Shown piece after piece: positions 4,596 to 5,077 of a stretch of 5,077 nt of DNA. The notes beneath the pieces are model-generated. The model made no database searches and was not told the DNA's origin. It saw only the letters and a program-made list of their open reading frames with translations. Where the stretch lies: assembly GCA_900313465.1 (NCBI GenBank), contig OMRU01000070.1, positions 1 through 5,077 on the forward strand, written 5' to 3'. Source of the DNA: an uncultured Clostridia bacterium (GTDB taxonomy: Bacteria > Bacillota_I > Bacilli_A > RFN20 > CAG-288). Numbering within the stretch: the first letter of the stretch is position 1; each line of letters opens with the position of its first letter. The translations under genes and the position numbers were made by a program.

Positions 4596-5077
4596 ATGAA
4601 ATTATCATTTCGTTGGTACGGTTTAAATGATTCTATACCGTTAACCTATCTCAAACAGATTCCTAACATGTATTCTGTTGTCACTTCTGTCTATGACAAG
4701 AAGCCAGGTGAGATCTGGGACAAAGAGAGTTTGCTCAAACTCAAAGCCGAAGCTGAAAAACATGGCCTGACCATGGAAGTCATCGAGTCCATCCCTGTCA
4801 GTGAAGACATCAAGATGGGTTCACCAAAGAGAGATGAACATATTGCTGCCTTCAGAAAGAATCTCGCTTTATGCGGTGAAGTCGGTGTCAAATGTGTCTG
4901 CTATAACTTCATGCCTGTCTGTGACTGGTTGAGAACCAACATGCACCATGAAAATCCAGACTTCTCCAACTCCTTATCTTATAGCGCTGATGATTTTGCT
5001 AAGGTCGATCCAAAGAATCTTCATCTTCCAGGATGGGATGAATCCTATTCTCCAGAAGAATTACAGAATCTCTTGAA
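4596..5077 (+). CDS. uxuA: D-mannonate dehydratase (partial, C-terminus beyond the right edge)
   Basis: This is the N-terminal 160 residues of UxuA, which removes water from D-mannonate to give 2-keto-3-deoxygluconate in the glucuronate branch of hexuronate breakdown. The family is usually about 350-400 residues, so less than half is visible. I recognise it from FRWYG (5-9), the IPNMYSVVTSVYD segment (22-34), EVIESIPVSEDIK (61-73) and CYNFMPVCDWLRT (102-114), all typical of UxuA. The metal-binding Cys/His/Asp residues known from this family fall later in the chain and cannot be checked. The start has AAGGAG 10 nt upstream. It is divergent from the AraC-type regulator and shares its operator dyad. 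Its product is the substrate of the kinase at the left end of the window. It may lead a longer operon (uxuB, uxaC, transporter) to the right, which I cannot see. Confidence 0.95.
   Translation, partial: MKLSFRWYGLNDSIPLTYLKQIPNMYSVVTSVYDKKPGEIWDKESLLKLKAEAEKHGLTMEVIESIPVSEDIKMGSPKRDEHIAAFRKNLALCGEVGVKCVCYNFMPVCDWLRTNMHHENPDFSNSLSYSADDFAKVDPKNLHLPGWDESYSPEELQNLL

Overview
The window holds a compact hexuronate (glucuronate-type) catabolic locus from a low-to-moderate GC bacterium. Strong AGGAGG/AAGGAG ribosome binding sites, short A+T-rich intergenic regions, sigma-A-like promoters and the protein flavour point to the Bacillota. A gut member such as an Erysipelotrichia-like lineage is my guess, and I cannot fix the genus from the sequence.

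Layout. On the minus strand, reading right to left, are an AraC-family regulator (start near 4483, stop 3710), a cytoplasmic glycoside hydrolase family 2 enzyme (3602-1614) with a rho-independent terminator (1571-1600), then a KDPG aldolase (1389-742) followed 35 nt later by a PfkB-type 2-keto-3-deoxygluconate kinase (706 to the left edge, C-terminus missing). On the plus strand, divergent from the regulator, is mannonate dehydratase uxuA (4596 to the right edge, C-terminus missing). No RNA genes, mobile elements or CRISPR were seen.

How the genes work together. GH2 probably releases a sugar, plausibly a uronic acid, from an imported glycoside. UxuA dehydrates D-mannonate to 2-keto-3-deoxygluconate (KDG), KdgK phosphorylates it to KDPG, and the aldolase splits KDPG to pyruvate and glyceraldehyde-3-phosphate. 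The uronate isomerase, mannonate oxidoreductase and transporter are not in the window and may lie beyond its edges.

Regulation is the most interesting part. The same inverted repeat (AATTGCAAA ... TTTGCAATT, half-site centres 22-23 bp apart) occurs in exactly the two intergenic regions flanking the araC-type gene. In both places its promoter-proximal arm runs into a weak -35 at the same offset, 17 bp from a -10. This looks like a two-target AraC activator regulon (uxuA and GH2), with probable autoregulation. The kdgA-kdgK operon lacks that element. It carries instead a good promoter (TTTACA-17-TATACT) with a perfect 16-bp palindrome of the GntR/FadR type just downstream of the predicted start point, so the upper and lower parts of the pathway seem to answer to different regulators.
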